Shown: piece by piece, positions 45,828 through 56,850 of the stretch
Layout of the letters: the number at the start of each line of letters is the position of its first letter
Position numbering within the stretch: the first letter of the stretch is position 1
Assembly: GCA_030770425.1 (NCBI GenBank)
Contig: JASJFT010000077.1
Location: forward strand, 62,001-126,000
DNA length: 64,000 bases
Source: Darksidea phi
Lineage: Eukaryota; Ascomycota; Dothideomycetes; Pleosporales; Lentitheciaceae
Direction of reading: 5' to 3'
Program-made: the position numbers and the translations under genes
The notes under the pieces: model-generated
Told to the model about the DNA's origin: nothing
Databases searched by the model: none
The model's input: the letters and a program-made list of their open reading frames with translations, nothing else

Positions 45828-46901
45828 CTATACACGCCTTTTCACATCCTCTCCCCCATCCCGCGCCTTCGCCCTCGCACCCTCCTTCACCCTCTCAGTC
45901 TCCTCAGCCCTCCGGCACACCTCTCTCAGTGCCTCTAGCTTATGTCCATGCCTCTCGCCTTCAGCTATCACCTCCTGCAGCGTCTCAATATCCTGCTTCA
46001 CCACCTTCCTGCCATGATGGAAAGCATTAAACTCATGATAAGACATGGGCAACGCACCCTGCGCCAACATCTTGAACCCAACCTTCGCAGTGGTCCAAGA
46101 GCCAAACACCCACGACAACACCCAGCCCGCCCATCCGAACCGCGGCAATGCTAAAATCTCTCTCTGCGCGCGGAGCATGAGCGTCCAGAGCTCCTTGTTC
46201 GCGTAGAGGTGTGAAAAGGGCCCGAAGCCGTCCACGTTCCATGTCACTAGATGCAGCATTCCCAGGATTTGCACGTGTGTGAGGAAACCGGGTTGGATTG
46301 CAACCTTCAGTTTGCCATTCTTAGCGTAGGTTTCCTGTAGCGCTTTTGCAAGCCGCGGTCGTGAATTGAAAGTCATGAGTCCGACCTGGCCCGGGAAATA
46401 TGCATACAACAGATCGGCCTGGGCGACTAGGTCACGATCGGCCGAGGGTGGGATCGAGATCTGCGGTGTCGGTTGGTGCGCAAACATACTACACGCCAGA
46501 AACAATCTATCTTTTGAAATGCCCATGGAAGCTGCGTAGTGATCTTCGATACCGAGTCCAATTGCATCGTACACAACGAAAGCAGGCGTGTCGCGGATCA
46601 AGGCACCCACGGCCTGCAACGTCGCCGTGCCGCCCTCTGAGCGCGCCGTGTGTCCATCGAGCGTATCGAAGACGAAAAGGAATTCTTCGCCTGCAACTTC
46701 GCTTGTCGATTCGATGACACGGTAGTTCTCAAACACGTGCAGAGCGTTTTCTTTATAATCGTACAGTCGTTTTGGTGCGAGAAAGGCTGGTTTGCGGCCG
46801 GGTCGTACGAGGTAGGTTATTTCAGCGCCGGATGAAAGGTGGTATCCTTGCGAGAGTCCCACGGCACCGCAGCCAACGATGAGAATTTGTGGTTTCGACA
46901 T
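45828..46901 (-). CDS. Ketopantoate reductase (ApbA/PanE)-like NAD(P)-dependent oxidoreductase
   Basis: A single exon of 357 aa starts at 46901. The N-terminus is a Rossmann dinucleotide site (ILIVGCGAVGLSQGYHLSSG, GxGxxG at residues 10-15), followed by ITYLVRPGR, the ApbA-type strand that recognises the cofactor phosphate, and a D/T-rich loop (FVFDTLDGHTAR). The C-terminal half is helical with several Trp residues (GWAGWVLSWVFGSWTTAK) and a charged end. Bacterial PanE and yeast Pan5 reduce 2-dehydropantoate for coenzyme A synthesis. Many fungal proteins with this N-domain act on other substrates, and the classical catalytic-domain signatures are not obvious here, so no substrate is assigned. 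Confidence 0.8.
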   Translation of the reverse strand: MSKPQILIVGCGAVGLSQGYHLSSGAEITYLVRPGRKPAFLAPKRLYDYKENALHVFENYRVIESTSEVAGEEFLFVFDTLDGHTARSEGGTATLQAVGALIRDTPAFVVYDAIGLGIEDHYAASMGISKDRLFLACSMFAHQPTPQISIPPSADRDLVAQADLLYAYFPGQVGLMTFNSRPRLAKALQETYAKNGKLKVAIQPGFLTHVQILGMLHLVTWNVDGFGPFSHLYANKELWTLMLRAQREILALPRFGWAGWVLSWVFGSWTTAKVGFKMLAQGALPMSYHEFNAFHHGRKVVKQDIETLQEVIAEGERHGHKLEALREVCRRAEETERVKEGARAKARDGGEDVKRRV

Positions 46902-47779
46902 GATTTGAAAGATTTAGAATGAGAGATGTGGCCAAATTTCTTGGAAAGCGACTTACCTTTATATTGCACATAGTGCAATTGTTTATACGCAACATCTAGT
47001 CCGCCGCTTACACATCGGTGGTTGCGAGGATTAGACAGGCCCACCATCAGCACTTAAGCAGGGAGGTTTAGGCCATGTACTTTTCAACAAGATATAAGAT
47101 GGGAAACGATAGGTTTGACAGGCAGTTGAAGAGCCAATAAGTACAGAATCTAGCTAGAAACAAGCAAACCGTAACTAAATTGGGTAAACCATGCAAATTC
47201 TAATGCGCTCTAAAACATCGAAAGTTTTCTGGGAGAACAGTACAAGCTCGGCGGAATCGGTGCAATAGTTGCCCCTCCGCGTTTCGTCCGGGCAAACTCA
47301 CTTTCCCGCCGCCATCAACCTCCCTATGAATAATCGTCCGCGCATCCTATTGGTAATAGTATCAGACGTCTGTCAGAAGGCTGATGTTATATTCATATCT
47401 CATCGTGGCTCAAGCGAACTAGCGCCACATTTATGCATCAACTAGTTACAACAAAGACGGTCTTGTCATCAACGATATGTATAGTCGTAAGACAGCCATT
47501 CGTATCTTCATGAAATCTCCAATGTAGCGGATGCTTGTGAAAGAATTCCAATAATCTCGACAGAAGTTCATAAAAACCTTTTCTTTACATCAGGACGAAC
47601 AGTGACCGTAACGATAGCTCAACCTCCAAACGTCCAAAGTTCACTATGAACAGCGATATAACAATGCCTTCGATGCAGTAAGAATATATGCGGGTATCGC
47701 AACAACGCCACCCATGCATTCGTTCGTAATCTGGGCGAACCCGACTCATGAGTCGTCCAGGACTCGGTCAGTGGTCTCA
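46902..47779. other. Intergenic region, no gene seen
   Basis: 5' flank of the ketopantoate-reductase-like gene and 3' flank of the WHI5-like gene, somewhat AT-rich. No tRNA or small gene was recognised. Confidence 0.55.
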
Positions 47780-49202
47780 TCAACGCGACCGTTCAGCGCG
47801 ATAATAGGCTGCGGGCTGACTGCTGGATGCCTGTGCATGTTGAGGGTGCTTGAAGTCTTCGTCGCTGATAGGATGTGCTTCAAACATGACGCGACGTTGG
47901 GGAGGAGCAACCTGAGGTCTCTGGGTTTGATCGCCCATGCTAGTATGTGGAAGATGGCTGGAATTATTAGGACTACTCATGAAGAGTAGGGTGTCCACAG
48001 CATCTTTCTCGGCTTGCTGACTAGGCATGCGTAGGATGCCTGCTCTGGGAGTAGCGGGTGTTCTGGGAGTTGTACCCATGTCACTATAGTGTTTCCGTTG
48101 ACCCGAGCCAAGCAGAGGCGGGGGGTGGTGCGAGGCGCTGGAGCGTCGCTTTCTTCGAGTACTGAACTCGGCAGCGGGACCAAGCACTGCACCGGCATCT
48201 GAGCCAGTGACTGAGATAAGGTTCACAGCAGCACTCATGGTAGGTTTAGTCCCTGGTCGCCAAAATGCTGTGGCAAGGGTCAACAACGAAGATTGCTGGA
48301 AGCGGGGGAGCACATACATGATGGAGTATTTGCAAGAGACCTGGACGGATCTGAAGGTGTACTCTGGCCTGGCGACATCACCATTTGGTCAGAGTTCTCA
48401 GACACACCACTCGGCCGACGACGGCGCTCCGATACGGTGGGTGATTCGAAAGTAGGCCGGGAGCCATTGCTCCTACTAGTAACAGACATAGGTGACCCTT
48501 GCTGAGATGTCTGCTCCTCTAGCTCTTCAAGTGACTGCTTCTCCCAGCCGTTCTGGACTTTGACCATGGCGTAGGAAAGGCGCGTCCTTAACTGCGCGGA
48601 TAGCTGCAGGGTACGTCAGCCACGCGCAAACCAATCCAGGGCCATGTCCCAGCACTCACCTCTCCAATGCGAGAACTCGAGCTCAAATCCATGCTCTTGG
48701 GCCTCTTATGTCCCATTGTAGGCTTGGCAGAGGTATCGACTGTCATGGTGGAGCCTTTCACCGAACCATCTGCACTTCTCTTGAACCCTTGGGCGATAGG
48801 AGAATCGACCGAGACGGGGCTAGCTGCTGTGTCACCAGTGGGCGGCGCATTTACAGTGTCGATCCGCTTTGGTGCATCTTGACCGCGAGCGCGAATCGGC
48901 GACGCTGGTATCGCTCGCTCTATAGGCTGCTTCTGGCTTGATGGTGCGGTGGAAGATAATGGCGACGTGAGGTCGGTTTCACCGGCTGTGGATGTGGAAA
49001 GGTTGCTCGACGACGACGGCAATTGAGGCGCAGAGAATGTACTAGACGCCGCGGACACGTACGATTCCTGCGAATCCAGTAGCTCGTGTTCGTAGAGTGA
49101 TGGCATGGGCGCCGGTTGCGCGACGTTGATATTCTCTACAGGCGTAATCATCAGCGTGGTCCGTAATTCAGAGATGGCGGCGGTGCGGGCTAGCATACCC
49201 AT
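47780..49202 (-). CDS. WHI5/NRM1-like G1/S transcription repressor
   Basis: Exons 48660-49202, 48318-48603 and 47780-48267 (56- and 50-bp introns) join in frame to 438 aa. Nearly the whole protein is Ser/Thr/Pro-rich and disordered with many SP/TP sites. The one ordered element, right after the first splice (residues ~182-210), is LRTRLSYAMVKVQNGW followed by SLEELEEQ. This matches the GTB motif by which Whi5, Nrm1 and Srl3 bind SBF/MBF transcription factors. A second basic patch (STRRKRRSSASHH) suggests nuclear localisation. Family knowledge: Whi5 restrains Start until phosphorylated by Cdk1-cyclin. The identification rests on this single motif and overall composition. The start at 49202 (MGMLART) has a second in-frame Met two codons later. 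Confidence 0.7.
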
Positions 49203-50374
49203 CTAGTGGGGTAACAACAGCACAAGACCCCGCCTAATCTTCGAGCGATGAGTATATCCAATTTATTGGGATACAGCTGGGCTGGCTGAGTCCTAAGTAG
49301 AACAATGGTACAACGAGGTCTTCGCCGGTTGAACGATATCGGAAGTGGTTGGACGCGAAGACCCTGTAGGCACGGCTATGCACGCGCCGGGATGACGCGA
49401 CGGCAAGCGGCTAACTGCTGTTCAGGGGGAGAAACTGTTCGTCGGAGGGGAAAATGATACGCGCAGTACGTTCAAGAGGACCAATGTCGCGTCGTGGAGG
49501 ATGGGAACAAAGAAACCCGAATGCCGTGGACGGGCCGAGTCGCGATAGGCACGAAGTCATATGATGTGTTCGCCGCGCGTTGAATATCGTCTCGGTTAAC
49601 CGCGCGATAGCTGGCGCAAAATCGCAAACAAAAATGCCAATGTGAACTGCACAATCGCGCACGTCGCTGCGACCCGATGGATCTGAGAATCCTGAAGGAA
49701 TGAGATTGCAAATGTGGTTGCCTGCGTTCGGTCGCGCCGGCCAGAACAAGCCGCAAACACGTTCCTCGAGCTCGTCAGAATTCCACGCTTGCGTTGGTGA
49801 GCAAGCCCGTTCGACTTACAACAAACAGATCTTGCAACATTGGAAGATGCTCACTCCAGTGATTTGCTTGATAAGTATGTACGACAGCGGTAGGCATGAG
49901 CAAACTGGGCGCCGAACGCCTGCACGCGAACGTCCAACGGAACCGCCCCCAGCAATCATTACCCCTTGAATGCTGTCAGGACATGTATTACGAGCGGATT
50001 GAACATGGACGATGTTATGCACGGAATTCGCGCTGGGAGAGCGGTTAAGAGTGAGTGCCTTTCGTACGTCCATCTTGGAATTTTCTCTGAGCGTGTGATG
50101 ATCGTTCTCTTGAAACTAGTCTGCCACATTGAGAGATTCTAATGACTAGTATGATACGCCATTTTCGTTGTTGCTGCGATGTTTGGGAGCTGGTGACGTG
50201 CTTGGGAAGACATCAATTGGCACTATACTCTGCGTGCGGACAAAACTTTATCTTAAATTCAGCAATCATCAATCCTGTGTGCCCAATCCACGTACCCAGA
50301 AATATACACCTCCAAAACCATACAGAGCCTATTCAACGCCAAATCAACGCGCAAAACTCCGCCTACCTAGGATG
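49203..50374. other. Intergenic region, WHI5-like promoter
   Basis: About 1.2 kb between tandem minus-strand genes. No recognisable gene; frames at 49411-49756 and 49816-50073 (minus) lack any motif. Confidence 0.5.
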
Positions 50375-52431
50375 TTATGCTACACCACTCACATTGCGGT
50401 ATGTCAATCCGTGATCCTTCATTCCCCATCGTCCGGCCATCTGCACACCCCCACCACGACCTTCCTCCGCGATCTTGCCGCTCACATCGCGTCTCCGGCC
50501 TGGCGTGCCCAAATCGGATTCGTCGAAGCCGTAATCCACCCCAGACCTGCTCACCACCCTGGGAGACTGAGCCTTGACAGGCATGTAGCCCGTTTCGCCT
50601 GTCTTTCGCACGCTGGCAAACGACTTCTTGTCGAGGCTGAAGGGTACGTCTTTGATCTTTGGCGCAGATGGCGAGTTGGTGGTATACTGTTTTGCGGAGC
50701 TAGGCAGAGGTCCTGAAGTGAGTCCACTCTTGGTTGGTGAAGTGTTTGGAGAGTTGGCGGCTGAGTTTCCCCGAATCGCTTGGGTAGCTGCTTTCAAGTC
50801 TCCATAGTATCGTGATTTCATAGAGCTCCTTGTGGGTGAGCGGCTGAAGGTTGCGTCGCTAGACAGAGAGGTCACTGTCTGTGTTCTCTGCAGCTTGGAA
50901 GGTGGAGGAATATCCTTGGGTTTCTGGTAGACTTGTCCTGGTGGAGGGGTTGGGGGGTTCATTCGCAGTGGCTGAGGTAACATCGGAGTCTCGTATTCCT
51001 CGTCGGATACATCATCGTAAGTGGCAACGGTGTTGTACCCTTGCTTGCTCGGGGTGAACGACGGCTGCGTGGGAACTGAATTTTGTCTCTCTTCAGGCTC
51101 CTGCGACTCTCCGTGGACGAACCAGTTGTCCGATTGCAAGGTTTCGCGGCTGCTTTGCAGAGAGATGTCGCCCGACGTTTCATGTTTGTGACCAGTAGAC
51201 GGAGGCGTATAGAAGTCTTGCTTAGACGATAATGTGACGAATGAATTGGGCCTTGAGCTCCTTTTGATAGCTTGTTGGGCGAGGAGAGATTTACGTTGCG
51301 CCAAAGTCTCGTCCTCATCCTCGTCCCTACGGTGCAGATCATTCCGATGATTGAGCTCCACCCGAGACTGTCGAGTAGACGTAGGTTGCGAATACATGGA
51401 GAACCTCTCACGGGATTGCTTGGCCGAGTTCGGAGTGTGCGGGGAGTAGGCCATTTCGGAATTTGTACGCGTATGCATGAATGACATAGCTTTGCGGTCT
51501 GGAGAGGGGATTTCTCCGCCTGTAATCAAAGGGTCCGCTTGCGAGTTTCTGTTATTCAGCGTGGGGTTTGAGCTCTGTGTGCTAAACCGCTTCTCTTCCT
51601 GAGTCAATGGGGTGTTGGCGGAGATGGAGGAGTTTTTATACTTGTGCTTGGTCTTACGACGTGAGGTCAAGTTCTCTTCCAACGGGTTCATATCCGGAGG
51701 AAGACGAGCAATCTTTCTGAAGATAAGAACCAGGTACAAATCCAGAAAGAGCGAAGCGATGTGAAGGCCAGCCACGGCGGTCGCCGTGAGCCACGCCGTC
51801 TGCAGGACCTTGTCCGTCTCTTCATCTGTTGGGAAGAAAGTCCGCCATCGTCCATCTGTACCAGCCTCCATGTTCAAATTGCGTTTTGCCAACAGTGCCG
51901 TGAAGACGTAGAACGGTATGAAGCCAGCATCTGTGACCAAGGCAAAGAAGTGATAGCTGGCGGAGCTTGCGGCGGGTCGCGACTTTGCGTTCCTCAAGAG
52001 GTGGTAGATGGCATAGAGGGTGACTACGATATCGACGCCGGGCTGCTAAGTTAGCTAGATTTTCTCGCAAGACGTCGTAGGCTTACTGGTATCCTCATGA
52101 TATATCCCTCTGTCGTTTGCGCACCCTTGATGAAGATGCTGCAGAGAAGAGCGCCCACCGCGCCAAGCAGATTGAAGAGCCGCAGGGCGAGCTGCACCCA
52201 TCGCACAATCTTGATAGTTGTCTTGACCTTCAAGCCCATGGGCTTCACGTTGGTTTTCCCGTACGGAAGGACAACATAGCTGTCCGGATGCTTATTGAAG
52301 TTGATCAAAGGACCATCGGGCTTCTTCTTCGTCGGCGACGGTGGCTGACGACTGGCCATTGTGACGGCCTTCGGGTTGAAGGTGTCATCCCCTTGGGGCG
52401 CATTGTAGAGGTAGGGCTGCCAGCGGCCCAT
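50375..52431 (-). CDS. Conserved fungal four-TM membrane protein with long disordered tail, function unknown
   Basis: Exons 52087-52431 and 50375-52042 (44-bp intron, GTAAGC donor, TTAGCAG acceptor) give 670 aa. The cytosolic start (MGRWQPYLYNAPQGDD) and a block HPDSYVVLPYGKTNVKP precede four predicted TM helices at about residues 80-101, 116-132, 145-167 and 200-222 (LRLFNLLGAVGALLCSIFI; VDIVVTLYAIYHLLRNA; YHFFALVTDAGFIPFYVFTAL; LTATAVAGLHIASLFLDLYL). Residues 225-670 are disordered, Ser/Pro/Thr-rich, with many SP/TP sites and short repeated-looking basic patches. I recognise this architecture as a conserved Pezizomycotina membrane protein with no known role. A plasma-membrane domain organiser (Sur7/MARVEL-like topology) is a guess from topology alone. 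Confidence 0.85.
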
Positions 52432-52967
52432 GTTGAGCAGAAGGATGGCTCAGGAATGCGCCCTCGATGCGCGACCGCGAAGAATGAACGAGGTGTACCT
52501 GCGCTTAGCAAAGGGATGCTGGTAGAGAGTGAGGGACAGGGGGGGAAGATCATGGCGGGCTGTGTACATAAATACGCGGTTGCCCATGACAACAATCGAT
52601 ACTGAATTCGGAGGTGGAGCTGCGCATGACGCTGAATCTGGCGACACTCTCTGGCCTAAAACTGCTTGATTGGGGTAGTTTCCTTCTTTTCGGTCTCGCA
52701 CTTATGCAAAGCGCGATGGTGGGGGGGGTGCATTACAGCAGTTTTGTTTGCGCCTGGGTTGTCTCGCGATCACCTCTAGATGGAAATCTGACAAATCGAA
52801 GAAGTGTGGTGCCAAATCTGCGCCAGATCTCAGCATGAGATGACGACGAGCTTTCACCCTGTGAAAAATCACCTCTTCAAGTGTCAATTGACGCTGCTTT
52901 TCCAATCGCCTGGTCTTAGTCAGCGAGTAACTTTGGCAAGCGATGACTCGCAGCATCTTTCGGCAAC
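52432..52967. promoter_or_regulatory. Divergent promoter membrane protein / ARH1
   Basis: 536 bp between opposite start codons. No clear TATA box was identified. Confidence 0.5.
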
Positions 52968-54680
52968 ATGCAGTCTTCCAAACATTTTTCCAGAGCGCCG
53001 TACATGTGCGCTAGCTGTGCCCAGCGCATAGCAGCAGCCGCACCACGATTATCACGCTCCTACACCTCATTGCAACGACGCTATCGAAGTACCGCTAATA
53101 GTAATGCCTCGTCTCTCCGTCCTTCGATAGCAGCGCCGAGCTCTGCGCAAACTCGATGGCCATACCTCTTTCGCAATGACTACGGCACGACGACCCCCAA
53201 GAAACCTCTCCGGCTTGCCATTATTGGCTCCGGCCCGGCAGGCTTCTATACAGCCCATCGTCTGATGAAGAAGGTGCCGGATGCTATGGTGGACATGTAC
53301 GAACAACTGCCTGTGCCATATGGTCTCGTCCGTTTCGGTGTTGCGCCAGACCACCCTGAGGTTAAGAATTGCGAGGATACTTTCGAAGAGGTGGCCGCCT
53401 CGCCCCGTTTCAACTACATCGGCAATGTTAGGATTGGTTATGATGTCGAGCTGGTCAAAATGAAGCCGCACTACGACGCGATACTATTCTCATACGGGGC
53501 ATCAGAGGATAGACAACTGGGTATACCAGGGGAGGACCGGCTTGGCGTGTTTTCTGCGAGGGAGTTTGTGGGGTGGTATAATGGGCTGCCAGAATTCCAG
53601 ACTCTGGATCCAGATCTACAGGCGGGGGACCATGCCGTAATTATCGGACAGGGAAACGTGGCGCTGGATGTTGCGCGGATACTCCTCACGCCAGTTGATA
53701 TGCTGCGTAAAACTGATATTGCTGGACACGCTCTTGAAGCTCTATCGCGGAACAAGATCAAGTCTGTAAAAATTGTCGGCAGACGAGGCCCACTGCAGGT
53801 AGGCTTGCTCCATAACCCCGTAAAACACTCTTCTTACACTATATAGGCATCGTTCACTGTGAAAGAAGCACGTGAATTAATGCATATACCCAACGTCGCG
53901 TTCGAACCAATCGATCGGTCGCTCTACCCACCAGACATCAAGAAGCTCCCTCGAGTACCAAGACGTATAGCAGAAGTCCTCGTTAACGGAACACGGTCCA
54001 AAGCTCAAGACAGCCTCAAATCATGGACTTTATCGTTTCTCAAAGCCCCGAAATCTATGGACGCTGACGGAAAGTCCAACCATCTTACCTCTGTAACATT
54101 CACCAATCAAATATTTGCCCCGGGTACGGATACACTCTCGAAGTCTGCATTGGTGCTCCCTACAGAAGATACTACCGTTTACCCGGCGGCTCTAGCTTTC
54201 AGATCCGTAGGATACAAGTCTGCCCCTCTGCCTGGTCTTTCCGACATCGGTGTCCCCTTCAATACAAAGCTCGGTATCATCCCGAATGACCGCTACGGCC
54301 GTGTTTTGACTACACCAAACGGGCTTGCAGATGCGGGAGTAAGTCACGTTCCAGGTGTGTATTGCGCTGGGTGGGTGAAACGAGGGCCAACCGGAGTCAT
54401 AGCAAGTACTATGGCAGATGCATTTACTTCTGCCGATGTACTCGCGCATGATTGGGAGACTCACGTCCCATTTTTGAACTTCTGTGGAGGTGGGAATAAG
54501 AGCACTGGGCTGGGTTGGGAAGGGGTTAAGGATGAAGTGTTGCGAAGGAATGTGAAGCCGGTAAGCTGGCAGGACTGGAAGAGAATTGACCAAGCAGAAC
54601 GGGTGAGGGGCAAGGAGCTTGGTAAAGAAAGGGAGAAGTTCGTAGATATCGAGGACATGATGAGGGTTCTAGATGGTTGA
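52968..54680 (+). CDS. ARH1: NADPH:adrenodoxin (ferredoxin) oxidoreductase, mitochondrial
   Basis: Exons 52968-53798 and 53847-54680 (48-bp intron) give 554 aa. The Arg/Ser-rich, Cys-containing N-terminus (MQSSKHFSRAPYMCASC...) fits a mitochondrial presequence. Next come the FAD-binding Rossmann motif (LAIIGSGPAGFYTAHRLMKK), EQLPVPYGLVRFGVAPDHPE, FSYGASEDRQLGIPGED, the NADPH site (VIIGQGNVALDVARILL with VGRRGP) and the C-terminal FAD contact (YCAGWVKRGPTGVIASTMAD). Arh1 passes electrons from NADPH to mitochondrial ferredoxin (Yah1) for Fe-S cluster assembly and haem A synthesis. The intron falls exactly after GRRGPLQ, and joining to ASFTVKEAREL restores the conserved segment. Length and motifs are complete. 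Confidence 0.95.
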
Positions 54681-55554
54681 TGGGGGCTTTGTGCTGTCTG
54701 ATATGAAAATAGTCTGTACAACATAACGCGCTCAGCGCAATTGCTCACTCTCCTACACATTCGCCTTCTACGACATTTTTTCTAGAGATAATAAGCACCT
54801 TGATAATCTTCACGGGGAAATCGCTAATCGATGTTCAAGAGGGCAGAATGTGATTGGCCGCAGCAGATAAAAGTGAAGGCTCCTCTTGTCTGCTCAGTGT
54901 CAGGCCAGTCATGGTACCGTATCTTAATGTATCCATGGCCCCTACTTCTCCATCAAGCGTCGCACCTTCCTCCTTCCCCTTCTCACTCATTACGAACACT
55001 ATCAGTTCTGGAGAACCAAGACACTGACCTTCTAAGACACTTTTCCAACCCAGGTAAGTAGCTCAAAGGCGCAAAATAGTGTGCCCAAACCTATCTCGCA
55101 GTCCAAATGCTAAATCAACCACGACAACCCTCCAGGTAATATGTCTAGACGTCGCTCTCGAGTAAATCCGATCTAAGACGCTATATGGCATTGTAGAAGA
55201 TAGGTCCTCGCCAGTGGTGCTAAAAGACAAGAGCTTTGACTACTTGGTTGGGATTGGAGCCATTATCGGGAACATGTTTCGCAAGCGTACGCGGATGATG
55301 CGGTGATTAGGCTTGTTTAGAACAGAATTGGTGTATATCCTGGTATTATCGACGTCCTCGTGTCTAGTAGCAACTTGGTAGGGCGTTATCGCTACCACGG
55401 AGGGTGGCGTGTAGGTTGAAAACCCGGCCAAACAAAGTGCGGCTTGTTTTTCTCATAGTAGAAACACAGTGTTCGCCTTCAACCTACCCCTATTTAGTGG
55501 TTCTCGATCCCAGCTCAACACATTGCTGTGTCATTGTACCCACCATTCAGATGG
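54681..55554. other. Convergent intergenic region ARH1 / MpaB-like gene
   Basis: 3' flanks of two converging genes; no gene recognised. It marks the border to a less conserved segment (55.5-58.0 kb). Confidence 0.55.
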
Positions 55555-56818
55555 TCAACAACCGAACCCGCATGCCGCTCTCTTAGCCCTCAGTTCACTC
55601 CTCGTTTGGCTCATCTCCGCCTCGCCCTTTCCCACAAGCGCATCAGGCCCAAGCTCACATATACGATAACCACCCGGGAAGTACTTGTCATCCCCTGGAA
55701 TCTCGCCTCCAACCAACCATCTCAGACAGGCTTTCCAGCCCCATCTTGTAGAGAGCGACGGTTTGATATACCAAGGGTGAGCAATGTATCCGAGAAAATG
55801 GGAGCGGCCGGTCTGCGCATCAGGCTCGGTGAACCACTTGACACGCAAGAAAGAAGGCCTTGGTAGGAAGAGGTGGCGTAAGAGGAACTTGCGGACCTCG
55901 ATCAAGGCAAGAAGTAGACTAGTGTATATTGCCAGTGGTTCCTCTAGCCTGATCGTATGGTGAGTACAATGTCAAGTAAAAGGGAAAGCTATCGTGGGCT
56001 TACTTCATGGCTGTTCGAAGTCGTGGTTCCAGCAGGGAGGAAGCAAGCTTGTAGCCCGAAGGCTTTAGGGAAACCGGTACGTTGATAAGTGCGATGTCAA
56101 AAGTAGCGCGGGCCAGTTTTGCATTGGATGCATCTGGTACCATCTTCTCGATCTCATATGCAAGACTCCAAGCCGCAAGCTCTTCAAGCCAGTGCAGGCC
56201 ATCTGTCCATCCAGTCTTACTCGAAGGAAGCGAGTCATACGAGATATCCATTGCTTCACCCAAGTCTTTCCAACATATTCCCATCGCACATCTTTCCAAG
56301 TCTGTTAGATGCCGCCATTCGAACTGGGATGTCCACCGTATAGGTTCCAGCACAAACAAGCTCAAGGTATACAGCATGTCATCATTTGTAATTCTGCCCG
56401 CTTTTGTGTACCTGCCGCGGAGGTAGTTCATGCGCGCTATGCAATCCATAGTACGCAGCGAGTCCGGCTTGTTGAGGACTACTTCAGTGATGATAACGCC
56501 GGTATCTGCTGCGCGTTTGGAGGCCGTAGTAGGGCTGGAGAGCTGTCCGGTTGCCACCAAGAGACTAGAGATTGTGGGAATGCCGTATGTTTTGAACAAG
56601 GCGAAAAATACCGAGATAGAGAAAATAGAAGGAAATTCTAGTTCGGCCAGCGAGAGCTGAATTGCATGGGCGTCGCTGAGGGTCATGCGAGCCCAGGATG
56701 CCCTGCTACGATAGCCAAAGCGACGGGCAAGGCCGTTTTTCCGTCGGTATCGAAGAGCCCGGACGAGCAGCAAATAGCCGCAGAAGATAGGCGCAAATAG
56801 TTGCCAAAGAAGAGCCAT
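55555..56818 (-). CDS. MpaB/DUF2236-like (rubber-oxygenase fold) protein lacking the usual ligand histidine
   Basis: Exons 56004-56818 and 55555-55948 (55-bp intron, GTAAGC donor, CAG acceptor) give 402 aa. A membrane-anchor N-terminus (MALLWQLFAPIFCGYLLLV) precedes the catalytic-fold motifs: KRAADTGVII (R..DT), ARMNYLRGRYTKAGRITNDDMLYTLSLF, EPIRWTSQFEWR and MGICWKDLGEAMDI. These are typical of the ER-bound oxygenase mpaB/mpaB'/rubber oxygenase family, haem proteins that cleave prenyl or other alkene chains. In related proteins I recall a histidine in the R-x-x-x-x-H segment as proximal haem ligand. Here it is Arg134 (CGC, 56417-56419). The C-terminal exon (PLAIYTSLLLALIEVRKFLLRHLFLPRP...) is complete. 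The start at 56818 is the Met before the anchor; a longer frame extends to 56986. Only about 30 bp separate it from a head-to-head pseudogene. Confidence 0.75.
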
Positions 56819-56850
56819 AGTGAGGTTTGGTGATGTTGGAGAAAGCAATG

